In this document: positions 15,569 through 23,975 of the stretch, piece by piece
Layout of the letters: each line of letters begins with the position of its first letter
Position numbering within the stretch: position 1 is the first letter of the stretch
Source of the DNA: Sulfurovum sp. NBC37-1
GTDB lineage: Bacteria > Campylobacterota > Campylobacteria > Campylobacterales > Sulfurovaceae
Assembly (NCBI RefSeq): GCF_000010345.1
Contig: NC_009663.1
Location: 1,984,001 to 2,048,000 of the forward strand
Reading direction: 5' to 3'
DNA: 64,000 bases
Translations under genes and position numbers: made by a program
The notes under the pieces: model-generated
What the model was told of the DNA's origin: nothing
Database searches by the model: none
What the model saw: the letters and a program-made list of their open reading frames with translations, nothing else

Positions 15569-16993
15569 ATGCCAATCAACAAATCCATCTTTCGTGAATA
15601 CGATATCAGGGGCATCTACAACAAAGAGCTCAACGAACAATCTGTAAAACTCATAGGCTACCACCTGGGACAGAAGATTGGTAAAGGCAAGGCAGTATCC
15701 ATCGGTTACGATGCCAGGTCACACTCCCCTGTTTTAAGAGATTATCTCACCTCAGGACTCAACGCAGCAGGCTGTACAGTACTTGACATGGGCATGGTAG
15801 CCACTCCGGTAAACTACTTTAGTAACTATCAAAAGATCGAAGATCTCAACCCAAAAACCCCTCACTCCTCACTCCTCACTCCTCACTTGGAAGCATCCCC
15901 CGACACTTCCATTATGATAACGGGATCACATAATCCTTCCGAATATAACGGCTTCAAGATCACCCTTGATAAAACACCTTTCTTTGGTGAGGATATTTAC
16001 ACACTCGGAGACGCCATAATCGCCGATCAGGCCAGGATTGTGCCTGACGATACAGAGAAGATCGATATCGATGTCAAGACCCCTTACATCAATTTTATGA
16101 TCAAAGAGTTCAGCCATCTAAAGGGCCTGGACAAGAAGATCGTCATCGACTGTGGCAACGGCGTGGCAGATACGGTTATTACAGATATATTCGATGCTCT
16201 ACAGTTCAACTATACCGGGCTCTATTGTGAACCGGACGGTACTTTCCCAAACCATCACCCGGACCCTTCGGTAGAAAAGAATCTTGCCGATGTTAAAGCT
16301 GCTTTGAAAAAAGAGGGGGACATCGCTTTTGCCTATGACGGTGATGCCGACCGTATCGCGGTACTGACGCACAAACACAACATCAAAGGCGACCAGATGG
16401 CACTGCTTTATGCCATGAAGATGGAAAACCCTACCGTTATCGGAGAAGTCAAATGTTCACAGGTCATGTATGATGAGCTTGAACGACGCGGGGCCAAAGC
16501 CATCATGTACAAAACCGGCCACTCGAACCTCAAAGTCAAAATGAAAGAGACCAATGCGGACCTTGCCTGCGAGGTCAGCGGCCATATCTTCTTCAAGAAC
16601 CGCTATTTTGGCTATGACGATGCCATCTATGCCACGTTGCGTATGCTTGAGCTCATCGCTGAGGGTATAGACTTAGACAAAGAGATAGAAGCACTCCCGA
16701 CTGTCTACTCGACCGAGGAGCTAAACGTAGAGACCACGGAAGAAGAGAAATTCGCCATCATCGACAAAGTCAAAGAACTGCTTATAAACCCTCCTGCAGA
16801 TTTCCCTGTCATCAAGAGCATCATCGACGTGGACGGTGTACGCATCAACTTTGACAAAGGATGGGGCCTGGTAAGGGCTTCCAACACCACTCCCGTACTT
16901 GTCACCCGTTTTGAATCAACAGATGAAACATTGGCAAAAGAGTATGAAGAGAAAGTCAATCAATTAATAGAGAGTGCAAAAGTATTATTATGA
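15569..16993 (+). CDS. Phosphomannomutase/phosphoglucomutase with an internal heptanucleotide-repeat insertion
   Basis: Moves phosphate between C6 and C1 of mannose or glucose, feeding GDP-mannose and UDP-glucose synthesis. The ATG at 15569 follows AAGGAT and gives 474 residues. Landmarks are FREYDIRGIYN at the start, the phosphoserine loop TGSHNPSEYNG, the metal-binding DGDADR, the sugar loop CEVSGHIFF, and RASNTTP near the C-terminus. Between the strand ending TPVNYFSNY and the phosphoserine loop lies an unusual stretch, NPKTPHSSLLTPHLEAS, encoded by four seven-base repeats (15861-15888). Relatives as I recall them run almost directly into the loop here. The stop overlaps the pgi start as ATGA. 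Confidence 0.92.
   Translation: MPINKSIFREYDIRGIYNKELNEQSVKLIGYHLGQKIGKGKAVSIGYDARSHSPVLRDYLTSGLNAAGCTVLDMGMVATPVNYFSNYQKIEDLNPKTPHSSLLTPHLEASPDTSIMITGSHNPSEYNGFKITLDKTPFFGEDIYTLGDAIIADQARIVPDDTEKIDIDVKTPYINFMIKEFSHLKGLDKKIVIDCGNGVADTVITDIFDALQFNYTGLYCEPDGTFPNHHPDPSVEKNLADVKAALKKEGDIAFAYDGDADRIAVLTHKHNIKGDQMALLYAMKMENPTVIGEVKCSQVMYDELERRGAKAIMYKTGHSNLKVKMKETNADLACEVSGHIFFKNRYFGYDDAIYATLRMLELIAEGIDLDKEIEALPTVYSTEELNVETTEEEKFAIIDKVKELLINPPADFPVIKSIIDVDGVRINFDKGWGLVRASNTTPVLVTRFESTDETLAKEYEEKVNQLIESAKVLL
15861..15888. repeat. Heptanucleotide tandem repeat (CTCACTC)x4 inside the pgm coding region
   Basis: Three perfect units CTCACTC and a fourth CTCACTT, encoding the serine/leucine/histidine-rich insert of the mutase. 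Because the unit is not a multiple of three, loss or gain of one unit would shift the reading frame before the catalytic serine. Confidence 0.9.
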
Positions 16994-18204
16994 TCAACAA
17001 ACTCTACTTCTCTTCTGAAAACAAGCAGATACAACAACATGCTTTTGAATCAATAAAAAAAGAACAGCCTACGATAGGATACTATACCCTTCCCGATCAG
17101 GATATCTCTCCTATTTTGCATTATTACCAAACGATCCCAGATAAAATCAATACGATCGTAGTCATTGGAATCGGAGGAAGTTCACTCGGCGCTAAAGCCG
17201 TTTATGAATTCGTGAAACCTGTCAAAGTACTCAAGAGAAAACTTTATTTCTTTGAAAGTACAGACCCCATTAACATTACCACGCTTCTTTCAAAGATCGA
17301 TCTTGAAAACACACATTTTCTTGTTATTTCAAAATCTGGAACTACGGTAGAGACCTTCTCCATCTACAAATATATCTATTCACTACACAGTAATCCATCA
17401 TCCTATACGTTCATCACAGATCCAAACTCACCGTTGGAACATTATGCAAAAGAAATCGATGCATCTGTTCTTCATCTGCCGAACAATATAGGAGGACGTT
17501 TCTCTGTGCTTTCAACTGTTGGGCTCGTTCCACTCGCACTCTGCGGTGTAGATATTCAAGCCCTGTTAAATGGTGCTCGTATTGTCAAAGAGAGTTTTTT
17601 CAATGACGGATATCTCAAGGATACACTATTAAAAAAAGCAGCCTATTATGCTAAAAATCATGCCCATTATCATATCAACTGTATCTTTGCCTACTCCGAA
17701 TCTCTCAAATATTTCTGCGAATGGTATGTCCAGCTCTGGGGGGAAAGTCTGGGCAAACATCAGCGACACTCGGCGTTCCATGTCGGCCTGACCCCTATCG
17801 GACTCATCGGTCCAAAAGACCAGCACTCCTTCCTCCAGCTCATTATGGAAGGGACACGAGATAAATCAGTCACATTCATCAAAATCGAAGATTTCAATGA
17901 CGCCATTACCATACCGGATATCAGTCTGCCACATTTGGAATCACTGGATGTTCTCAACGGCCTTCCTTTTGAAAAGCTAATCAATATGCAATGCGATTCT
18001 GTCATGGAAGCCCTGCTTAATGAAAACGACATTCCCATCGACCTGATCAGCATTCCCAAAACCGACGAAGCCAATATTGGTTCTCTCATCTTTTACTATG
18101 AACTTCTCACCTCATTGGTCGGTGAACTCATCGATGTCAATACGTATGATCAACCGGGAGTTGAAGCAGGGAAGATCATTTTGAAGAAGAAATTGCAAGA
18201 ATGA
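16990..18204 (+). CDS. pgi: Glucose-6-phosphate isomerase
   Basis: Interconverts glucose 6-phosphate and fructose 6-phosphate, linking central metabolism to the sugar-nucleotide genes around it. The 404-residue protein is the short bacterial form. It shows VVIGIGGSSLGAKAVYE, the phosphate-binding ISKSGTTVET, NNIGGRFSVLS with the catalytic arginine, the EL/ESLGK segment around residue 250, and a C-terminal DQPGVEAGK ending KKKLQE. Its ATG overlaps the stop of the mutase gene by four bases (ATGA), so the two are translationally coupled. Confidence 0.96.
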   Translation: MINKLYFSSENKQIQQHAFESIKKEQPTIGYYTLPDQDISPILHYYQTIPDKINTIVVIGIGGSSLGAKAVYEFVKPVKVLKRKLYFFESTDPINITTLLSKIDLENTHFLVISKSGTTVETFSIYKYIYSLHSNPSSYTFITDPNSPLEHYAKEIDASVLHLPNNIGGRFSVLSTVGLVPLALCGVDIQALLNGARIVKESFFNDGYLKDTLLKKAAYYAKNHAHYHINCIFAYSESLKYFCEWYVQLWGESLGKHQRHSAFHVGLTPIGLIGPKDQHSFLQLIMEGTRDKSVTFIKIEDFNDAITIPDISLPHLESLDVLNGLPFEKLINMQCDSVMEALLNENDIPIDLISIPKTDEANIGSLIFYYELLTSLVGELIDVNTYDQPGVEAGKIILKKKLQE

Positions 18205-18275
18205 TTTCTGCTTGATGGCACAAGAATATTACTCCTGCACTTCTATCAATTATCCGCCGCTAAATACTAATTCGC

Positions 18276-18338
18276 TATAATATTCTTAATAATCTATAAA
18301 TGGAGGGGTATCAATAACCGCCTCCTACGGAGGCTTTC
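18276..18338 (+). promoter_or_regulatory. galU promoter and Shine-Dalgarno-sequestering hairpin
   Basis: A -10 box gcTATAAT lies at 18276-18281. In the short leader, GCCTCC (18320-18325) and GGAGGC (18329-18334) form a perfect 6-bp stem with loop TAC. The right arm is the GGAGG Shine-Dalgarno of galU, so the hairpin would hide it. A second GGAGG at 18302-18306 could pair with the same CCTCC (18321-18325) and free the ribosome site. Translational control by alternative pairing is an inference from these complementarities. Confidence 0.5.
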
Positions 18339-19166
18339 TTGATCAAAAAATGTCTATTCCCTGCTGCAGGATATGGAACCCGTTTTCTCCCTGCTACAAA
18401 GGCCACCCCCAAAGAGATGCTCCCTGTCCTCACCAAGCCTCTTATACAATATGGTGTTGAAGAAGCACTTGAGGCTGGTATCACTACTATGGCTGTTGTT
18501 ACAGGTCGAGGGAAACGTGCGATAGAAGACCACTTTGACATCTCATACGAACTGGAACATCAGATCAAAGGTACCTCCAAGGAACCACTGCTCAATGAGA
18601 TCCGTGAACTCATTGCCCAATGTACCTTTTCCTATACCAGACAAACAGAGATGAAAGGTTTGGGACATGCCATCCTTACGGGGGAAACACTCATAGGAAA
18701 CGAACCTTTTGCCGTCATTCTTGCAGATGACCTCTGTAACAACAATGGAAATGACCCTGTACTGAAACAAATGGTGGCAGTTTATGAAAAATATCAATGT
18801 TCTGTTATAGCCATCGAAGAAGTACCTATGGATCAAACCGACAAATACGGCATCATTGCCGGAAACCTTGTTGACAATACTGATGACACTTACAGAGTGA
18901 CAGATATGGTAGAAAAACCGGACCCTGAAGATGCACCGACCAATATGGCCATCATCGGACGTTACATCCTCACACCCGATATTTTCAATATTTTGCGTAA
19001 TACCCAGCCGGGTAAAGGCGGGGAGATCCAGATTACCGATGCACTGCTTGAGCAGGCAAAACAGGGAAAGGTCATTGCCTATAAATTCAAAGGCAAGCGT
19101 TTTGACTGTGGTTCGGTTAATGGATTTGTTGAGGCTACGAATTATTTTTATCGAAATTTACATTAA
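18339..19166 (+). CDS. galU: UTP--glucose-1-phosphate uridylyltransferase
   Basis: Makes UDP-glucose from UTP and glucose 1-phosphate. The 275-residue protein has the nucleotidyltransferase opening LFPAAGYGTRFLPATKATPKE (broken here as LFPAAGYGTRF and LPATKATPKE), the ADD metal motif in AVILADDLC, the VEKPDPEDAPTN segment and the C-terminal FDCGSVNGFVEA. The start is a TTG at 18339 with a near-ideal GGAGG five bases before it; no ATG is available before the conserved N-terminus. The Shine-Dalgarno lies in a hairpin (see 18276-18338). Confidence 0.96.
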   Translation: MIKKCLFPAAGYGTRFLPATKATPKEMLPVLTKPLIQYGVEEALEAGITTMAVVTGRGKRAIEDHFDISYELEHQIKGTSKEPLLNEIRELIAQCTFSYTRQTEMKGLGHAILTGETLIGNEPFAVILADDLCNNNGNDPVLKQMVAVYEKYQCSVIAIEEVPMDQTDKYGIIAGNLVDNTDDTYRVTDMVEKPDPEDAPTNMAIIGRYILTPDIFNILRNTQPGKGGEIQITDALLEQAKQGKVIAYKFKGKRFDCGSVNGFVEATNYFYRNLH

Positions 19167-19265
19167 GGTTCTATTCACATTACATGTAGATACCATCACT
19201 TCGACCAGCACTCATAGCCAACACTTTCCCTGGGTTAAGTTCGATTCACGATCAAACATACACAT

Positions 19266-19620
19266 TTAGCATAAATAACTTTCCAAATATTTCGTTGCTA
19301 CTCCGTTAAAATGATGCATCAAATTTTTGAGTCTACCATCATAAGCATTAACGTTCTGAAGATGGAAAACCCCCTTTTTGATATATTTATACTCTTTGGC
19401 GCTGGCATTAATGACCTTATGGGTGAAATTCAATCTTTTGGCAAATGCCTGATGAAATACTATTGCCATCACTGCATAAGCAGTATATCTGCATCTATTT
19501 CTATTAAAGAAAAGATAACCCTACTAATCTCCTTTTCATTGACACTATCCGGTACCGCGCCTGGCATATGCCCCTCCCTGTCTCTTACAATCATTACAGG
19601 TGATTGATGTGGCTCGTTAT
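19266..19620 (-). pseudogene. IS1595-like transposase remnant (C-terminal part, frameshifted)
   Basis: Reading the minus strand, a first frame gives SPVMIVRDREGHMPGAV and then a D-A-D-I-L-L segment, and after a frameshift near 19480 a second frame gives FHLQNVNAYDGRLKN followed by FNGVATKYLESYL. These match the C-terminal half of DDE transposases of the IS1595/ISXO2 group as I remember them. The N-terminal half is missing and both frames are interrupted. The stretch 19167-19265 between galU and this remnant contains nothing I can identify. Confidence 0.6.
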
Positions 19621-19787
19621 ACTTGAAGGTGTGAGTGATACAGGTGCATTGACAGCTAATGACTTTTCAGATTTCAGCTAGAATTAGCATAAATAAAAAG
19701 ATATGTTATCTTTATCTTCGGTCCAAACCAGGGCTAAATAGTCACCCTTTAAAAACCCAAACACTCCTTAAAACAGGCACTTTGGAA

Positions 19788-21066
19788 GGTAGCGTAAAAA
19801 TATTTCTGTAAATTCCAAATCAGCTATGATAAAAAGAAAAAGGAATCATAGCAATGAAAGTAAAAGAAAATAAGATAGAGTTTGACCTGCAGGAGTTGGC
19901 ACCGCTGTTGATAGCCAATAAAACAGAAGGATTTAGACAGGTAGGAGAGAAGATCCTCAATGCGATATTGGAGAAGGAGTTCGAAGCCTTTATCGGTGCA
20001 GGTCGTCACGAACGCAATGAAGAGCGAAAAGATTACCGTAACAGCTATAAAGAACGACAGTTAAAGACAACCCTGGGTCAATTGAATCTGTTACGTCCCT
20101 ATGCCAGAAGCGGAAAGTTTGAAACCAAACTCTTCGAGAACTATTCCCGGATCGATAAAGCCTTGGTGTCGATGATCGTTGAGAGTTACCTCAAAGGGGT
20201 TTCCACCAGAAAAGTAGAAGCAGTGGTCTCGGCACTGGATATTGAACTTTCTCATAGCACGGTCAGTAACCTGAGCCACGAACTGGATGAACTGGTCACA
20301 GAATTCAAAACTTCACCGCTAAGATCCTACTATCCCTACTTGTACGTGGATTCACTCTATCTGAAAGTCTTTAACGGTTCACGGTTTGTCTCCAAAGCAG
20401 TGATGATAGCCATAGGAGTCAATGAAGAGGGATACAGAGAGATACTCGATATTGCACCAATGGAAAGTGAAGCTGTCTCAACGTATGAAGATTTCTTTGA
20501 TGGTTTAAAAGAACGGGGAATAAAGAAAGTGGATCTTATTATCTCTGATGGACACAAGGGGATCAAAAAAACTGCCAGTGAAAGTTTCGTAGGCTCAAGC
20601 TGGCAGTTATGCTCGGTACACTTTAAGAGAAACCTCATGAAAGTCGTACCTCAAAAGGATATCAAAACTATCCTTGAAGAGATAAATGTGATTCTGCATT
20701 CCAAAACTATGCAGGATGCTATTGACTATGCCAGCGGTATGGCTTCAGCCTATGAGATCTCACATCCAAAACTGATCAAATACCTGACCAAGAACCTGAT
20801 GGATGTACTGACATTTCTGGCATTTCTAAAAGCACATCATAGGAAAATTCATTCTACAAATGTATTAGAGCGATTTAACAAGGAGGTAAAGAGAAGAACG
20901 AAAGTGGTAGGTGCTTTCCCAGGTGACAACTCAGTACTACGCCTGTTGGTGCCCCTGGCAGTGGACACCAATGCCAAGTGGCTGGATAGAAAGTATGTTT
21001 CTTGGAATAATTTGGTACAATCTGATGAGGCTGAGGAAGAATTTACAGAAAATTTTTGACGCTATC
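19788..21066 (+). mobile_element. IS256-family insertion sequence, complete
   Basis: About 1279 bp bounded by imperfect inverted repeats: left GGTAGCGTAAAAATATTTCT (from 19788), right on the reverse strand GATAGCGTCAAAAATTTTCT (from 21066), agreeing over roughly 28 bases. The single transposase gene fills the element. The flanks (ctttggaa and catatcta) are not a target duplication, consistent with adjacent deletion after insertion into an IS1380-like element. Confidence 0.85.
19854..21059 (+). CDS. IS256-family transposase (mutator type)
   Basis: The 401-residue protein is intact and of usual length. It contains the early segment EAFIGAGRHERNEERKDYRNSY with the conserved R-x-x-Y-R-N-x-Y pattern, and the DDE triad: Asp in YPYLYVDSLYLK, Asp in LIISDGHKGIK followed by QLCSVHFKRNL, and Glu in NVLERFNKEVKRRTKVV. 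No frameshift or internal stop is present, so the element could be active. A good Shine-Dalgarno (AGGAA) precedes the ATG. The stop lies within the right inverted repeat. Confidence 0.93.
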   Translation: MKVKENKIEFDLQELAPLLIANKTEGFRQVGEKILNAILEKEFEAFIGAGRHERNEERKDYRNSYKERQLKTTLGQLNLLRPYARSGKFETKLFENYSRIDKALVSMIVESYLKGVSTRKVEAVVSALDIELSHSTVSNLSHELDELVTEFKTSPLRSYYPYLYVDSLYLKVFNGSRFVSKAVMIAIGVNEEGYREILDIAPMESEAVSTYEDFFDGLKERGIKKVDLIISDGHKGIKKTASESFVGSSWQLCSVHFKRNLMKVVPQKDIKTILEEINVILHSKTMQDAIDYASGMASAYEISHPKLIKYLTKNLMDVLTFLAFLKAHHRKIHSTNVLERFNKEVKRRTKVVGAFPGDNSVLRLLVPLAVDTNAKWLDRKYVSWNNLVQSDEAEEEFTENF

Positions 21067-21477
21067 CATATCTAGGATGAGCGGTTCATTTACAGACTTC
21101 AAATATCGTTTCAGTAAGATACGGCTGACATGTTCCAAAGCATAGACACCTTGAAGCCCTGTGCGTTTCAGCCACTTTCCTATCGTATCTGCTGTTGGCA
21201 TACGCTTGATATCCAATAATGCACGAAGCCCTTTATCCGAAGCAATGGTGCGTATATCTTCAAGCACCCTGCCGCCAGCATGCAGCATCAGCAATAACGG
21301 CTGTACGATCTCAAAGGGTTGGTATCCATGGTTACTTCCCGGAGTTGGAAAATGAGAGTTGCAAAGTTCTTCAAGCTCAATAGCTTGGAAGTACTCACCT
21401 AAAATTGCTTCACCTGCTCTTGGTGTCAGGCGCTCATCGGTACTTTCTACAGTAAAATTTAACACTCTCTGTGTCAT
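21067..21477 (-). pseudogene. IS1380-like transposase, N-terminal fragment cut by IS256
   Basis: The ATG at 21477 with AAGGAG in front starts a protein closely similar to the first 134 or so residues of the intact IS1380 transposase at 39941-41263 (shared words GVLNF/RVLNF, QPLLLMLH.GGRVL.D, IGKW). It is cut by the right end of IS256 just at the first catalytic aspartate (LILDMDS). The outer terminal repeat of this element, CTATTTCGATTTTAGGG, ends near 21612. All of the distal half is gone. Confidence 0.85.
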
Positions 21478-21606
21478 ACTTCTACTCCTTGGCAGAAGTC
21501 TCACCCAGCGGGTGCTAACGGTCAGGTGGGACCTCTGTCGGCTTTTCCCCTATTTTACGGCATCTTCTCTTATTTTTTTCAATGGTTTATTTTTCTATTT
21601 CGATTT

Positions 21607-21881
21607 TAGGGTTCAGAAGACGGGCTACCATTGAACCGATCATTGGTCATGTCAAGTCAGACCATAGGATGCAGAGGAACTATCTCAAAGGATTTATTGG
21701 CGATGAGATCAATTTGCTGCTTGCAGCAGCTGCATTTAATCTGAAGAAGTGGATGAACTGCTTCTTGGTGCTTATTTTTATCTGGAGAATAGAAATTATA
21801 GCCATGATATTGATACAGATTAAACCTAAAGACCGACAGAAATATACTGATCTTTATCTGATGCTTTACCGGTTGTGGTAG
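21607..21881 (+). pseudogene. IS5/IS1182-like transposase, C-terminal fragment
   Basis: Encodes FRRRATIEPIIGHVKSDHRM, then QRNYLKGFIGDEINLLLAAA and a hydrophobic tail ending LMLYRLW. It is a close relative of the fragment at 49994-50593, which has nearly the same sequence from FRRRAAIEPIIGH to LILYRLW. It contains the catalytic glutamate (IEPIIGH) but lacks the two aspartates. The reading frame runs into unrelated IS1380 sequence upstream. Confidence 0.85.
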
Positions 21882-22113
21882 AATTGATGGTATGGAATTA
21901 TTGGTCTGTCTTTGGAATGGGTTTTCAGGAGTGACTAAATAGATTCGGATTATACAGACCATAAATCGGAATCCTTTTGAAAGGTCCTACAATAATAAAA
22001 CCTTATAAGACAAGCATGTTTGGAAATGTTCTTAAGATTCTTGATAGTTATAAAAAGCATTGATACCTTACTGATTTTCTGATAGAATACAAATATAAAA
22101 ATTAAGGTAAATA

Positions 22114-23430
22114 ATGAAAGATATAATATCAAAAGCCATATTTATTTTTTTTGATATTATAATGATTATGCTTGCTATCTATTTCTCCTATGTGATCCGA
22201 GGAGAACTTGAGGGGTTGGAAGAACATACGATTCCTTTAAGCCAGTACCTTCAGTTTTATCCCCTTTTTGTTGTACCTATACTTCTCTTCACCTATGAGG
22301 GTATTTACTCGTACCGATACGATTTTTGGCATGAAAGCAGACTAATACTCAAAGGAATTGTATTCTCAGCTATACTTATATTTGCATACCTTGCTATGAC
22401 ACAGATGATCGTTGAATACTCACGACTCGTTATTGGAATTTCTTTTGTACTAATGGCCACTCTCATACCTCTTTCAAAAAATATTAATAAAAAAATAATG
22501 CATAAATTGGGACTCTGGCAAAAAAAAGCCAAAATATACGGCAATGATCCTTTTTTAACCGATGAAATCTACGGAAATCCCTACTTGGGTTATATAAAGC
22601 CAAAAGCCAATGAAACACCATCAACCGTATTTATCAATTCAAAAGAGAATGATCTTCCTACTTTGAAAAAGATCATTTCATCTCAAATAAAAGATAGCTA
22701 TGAAGTGATTTTTATCCCTCTTATGGACGATTATGACTTAACACATTCGCATATATATGATCTTGCCAATACACGTACCAATCTCATAGTATTTCAAAAC
22801 CGTCTAAAAAGCCCGATCAGAACACAATTCAAAAATATATCTGACTTTACCCTTTCATTAATGATCTTTCCTTTTTTAATTCCGATTATGCTTTTTATCG
22901 CCTATAAAATCAAACATAACAATCCCAATGAAAAAATACTTTTTAAACAAAAACGTTTGGGAAAGAGTGGAAAACCTTTTAGTTGCTATAAATTTCAAAC
23001 CATGTATGAGAATGGTAATAAAATATTGGAAGCATACCTAAAAGAACATCCAGAAGAGATAGCCTATTATGAAACATATCATAAATACAAAAATGATCCC
23101 CGCGTTACAGAAATCGGACACTTTTTGCGCCATACTTCCCTAGATGAACTACCTCAGATATATAACGTTTTCAGAGGTGATATGAGTTTTATAGGTCCCC
23201 GCCCCTATATGCTCAATGAAAAAGGAAAGATAGGCGAAGAGTTAGAAACTATACTCTCTGTAAAACCAGGAATAACTGGTCTTTGGCAGGTAAGTGGACG
23301 TAGCGATGTGGATTTTTATTCACGTGTGGAACTTGATGTCTGGTACATCAGAAACTGGAATTTGTGGATGGATCTTGTCATTTTACTTAAAACAATCAAA
23401 ACTGTTCTTGTCCGTGAAGGAGCAAGCTAA
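22114..23430 (+). CDS. Undecaprenyl-phosphate sugar phosphotransferase (WbaP/WcaJ type)
   Basis: Starts a surface polysaccharide by moving a sugar phosphate from a UDP-sugar to undecaprenyl phosphate at the inner membrane. The 438-residue protein has four N-terminal membrane segments, a cytoplasmic middle region, and a C-terminal bacterial sugar transferase domain with a membrane hairpin (FTLSLMIFPFLIPIMLFIAY), FKQKRLGKSGKPFSCYKFQT, LPQIYNVFRGDMSFIGPRP and PGITGLWQVSGRSDVDF. Galactose or glucose as substrate is plausible given galE and galU nearby but is not shown. A/T content is higher than in the housekeeping genes. The 22 bp region upstream and 21938-22113 hold only AT-rich sequence with a likely promoter. 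Confidence 0.88.
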   Translation: MKDIISKAIFIFFDIIMIMLAIYFSYVIRGELEGLEEHTIPLSQYLQFYPLFVVPILLFTYEGIYSYRYDFWHESRLILKGIVFSAILIFAYLAMTQMIVEYSRLVIGISFVLMATLIPLSKNINKKIMHKLGLWQKKAKIYGNDPFLTDEIYGNPYLGYIKPKANETPSTVFINSKENDLPTLKKIISSQIKDSYEVIFIPLMDDYDLTHSHIYDLANTRTNLIVFQNRLKSPIRTQFKNISDFTLSLMIFPFLIPIMLFIAYKIKHNNPNEKILFKQKRLGKSGKPFSCYKFQTMYENGNKILEAYLKEHPEEIAYYETYHKYKNDPRVTEIGHFLRHTSLDELPQIYNVFRGDMSFIGPRPYMLNEKGKIGEELETILSVKPGITGLWQVSGRSDVDFYSRVELDVWYIRNWNLWMDLVILLKTIKTVLVREGAS

Positions 23431-23435
23431 ATCAT

Positions 23436-23964
23436 ATGAAAGCTCTTTTTTTAGACCGTGACGGGATCGTCAATGTGGATCACGGATATGTCTACAGAAC
23501 AGATGATTTCGAGTTTGTCGAGGGAATTTTTGAGCTTGTCAGACTTTTTTTTACCAATGCGGGATATCTTGTCTTTGTTGTGACGAACCAGTCCGGGATC
23601 GGGCGTGGATATTACAGAGAAGATGATTTTCAAAAATTGACAAGCTGGATGAAAGAGCAGTTTGAAGAACAAGGTATTCACATAGAAGAGGTAAGCACTG
23701 CCCCATGCACCAAAAGAAAACGGCCGTTGCAGAAAACCAAAAATAGGTATGATAGAAGCAATAATGGCAACCTACGATATCGATCTGCCCTGCTTCTGGA
23801 TGATCGGCGACAAACAAAGCGACATCGATCTTGCAGAAAATGCCGGTATCGGCCACAGCATTGCGATCGGCAATACAAAGATTGAAAAGGCGGACTATTT
23901 TTTCCCTTCAATAGCAGAGTGCAAACGTTTTTTAGAGGAAAATCCAGCTATAATAACTGCATAA
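23436..23964 (+). pseudogene. gmhB: D-glycero-D-manno-heptose 1,7-bisphosphate phosphatase (GmhB), two frameshifts
   Basis: HAD-family phosphatase of the ADP-heptose pathway, here broken. Frame 1 gives MKALFLDRDGIVNVDHGYV (catalytic DxD) through VVTNQSGIGRGYY to IHIEEV. A shift near 23692 is needed to read HCPMHQK, and another near 23715 to read NGRCRKPKIGM and on through WMIGDKQSDIDLAENAG to the stop at 23964. The zinc-binding Cys/His loop is exactly where the two shifts fall, so neither frame alone makes a complete enzyme. It begins five bases after the sugar transferase stop. Confidence 0.88.
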
Positions 23965-23975
23965 AATACAATGAT

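Larger units (their letters stand above)
19739..21937. mobile_element. Nested insertion-sequence block framed by IS5/IS1182-like ends
   Basis: The left edge TAGTCACCCTTTAAAAACCC (from 19739) and the reverse complement of the right edge, TAGTCACTCCTGAAAACCC (ending 21937), are similar. They also match TAGTCAACCCTGAAAAACC near 49936, next to another remnant of the same transposase. I read them as the two ends of one IS5/IS1182-like element. Inside it an IS1380-like element and then an IS256 element inserted, deleting most of the host element. Confidence 0.55.

Noticed and set aside
13263-15888. Seven-base arrays considered as CRISPR
   Set aside because: Units of seven bases without spacers are not CRISPR repeats; no cas gene is present in the window.
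19780-21075. Target-site duplication around IS256
   Set aside because: The flanking octamers do not match; adjacent deletion is the simpler reading.
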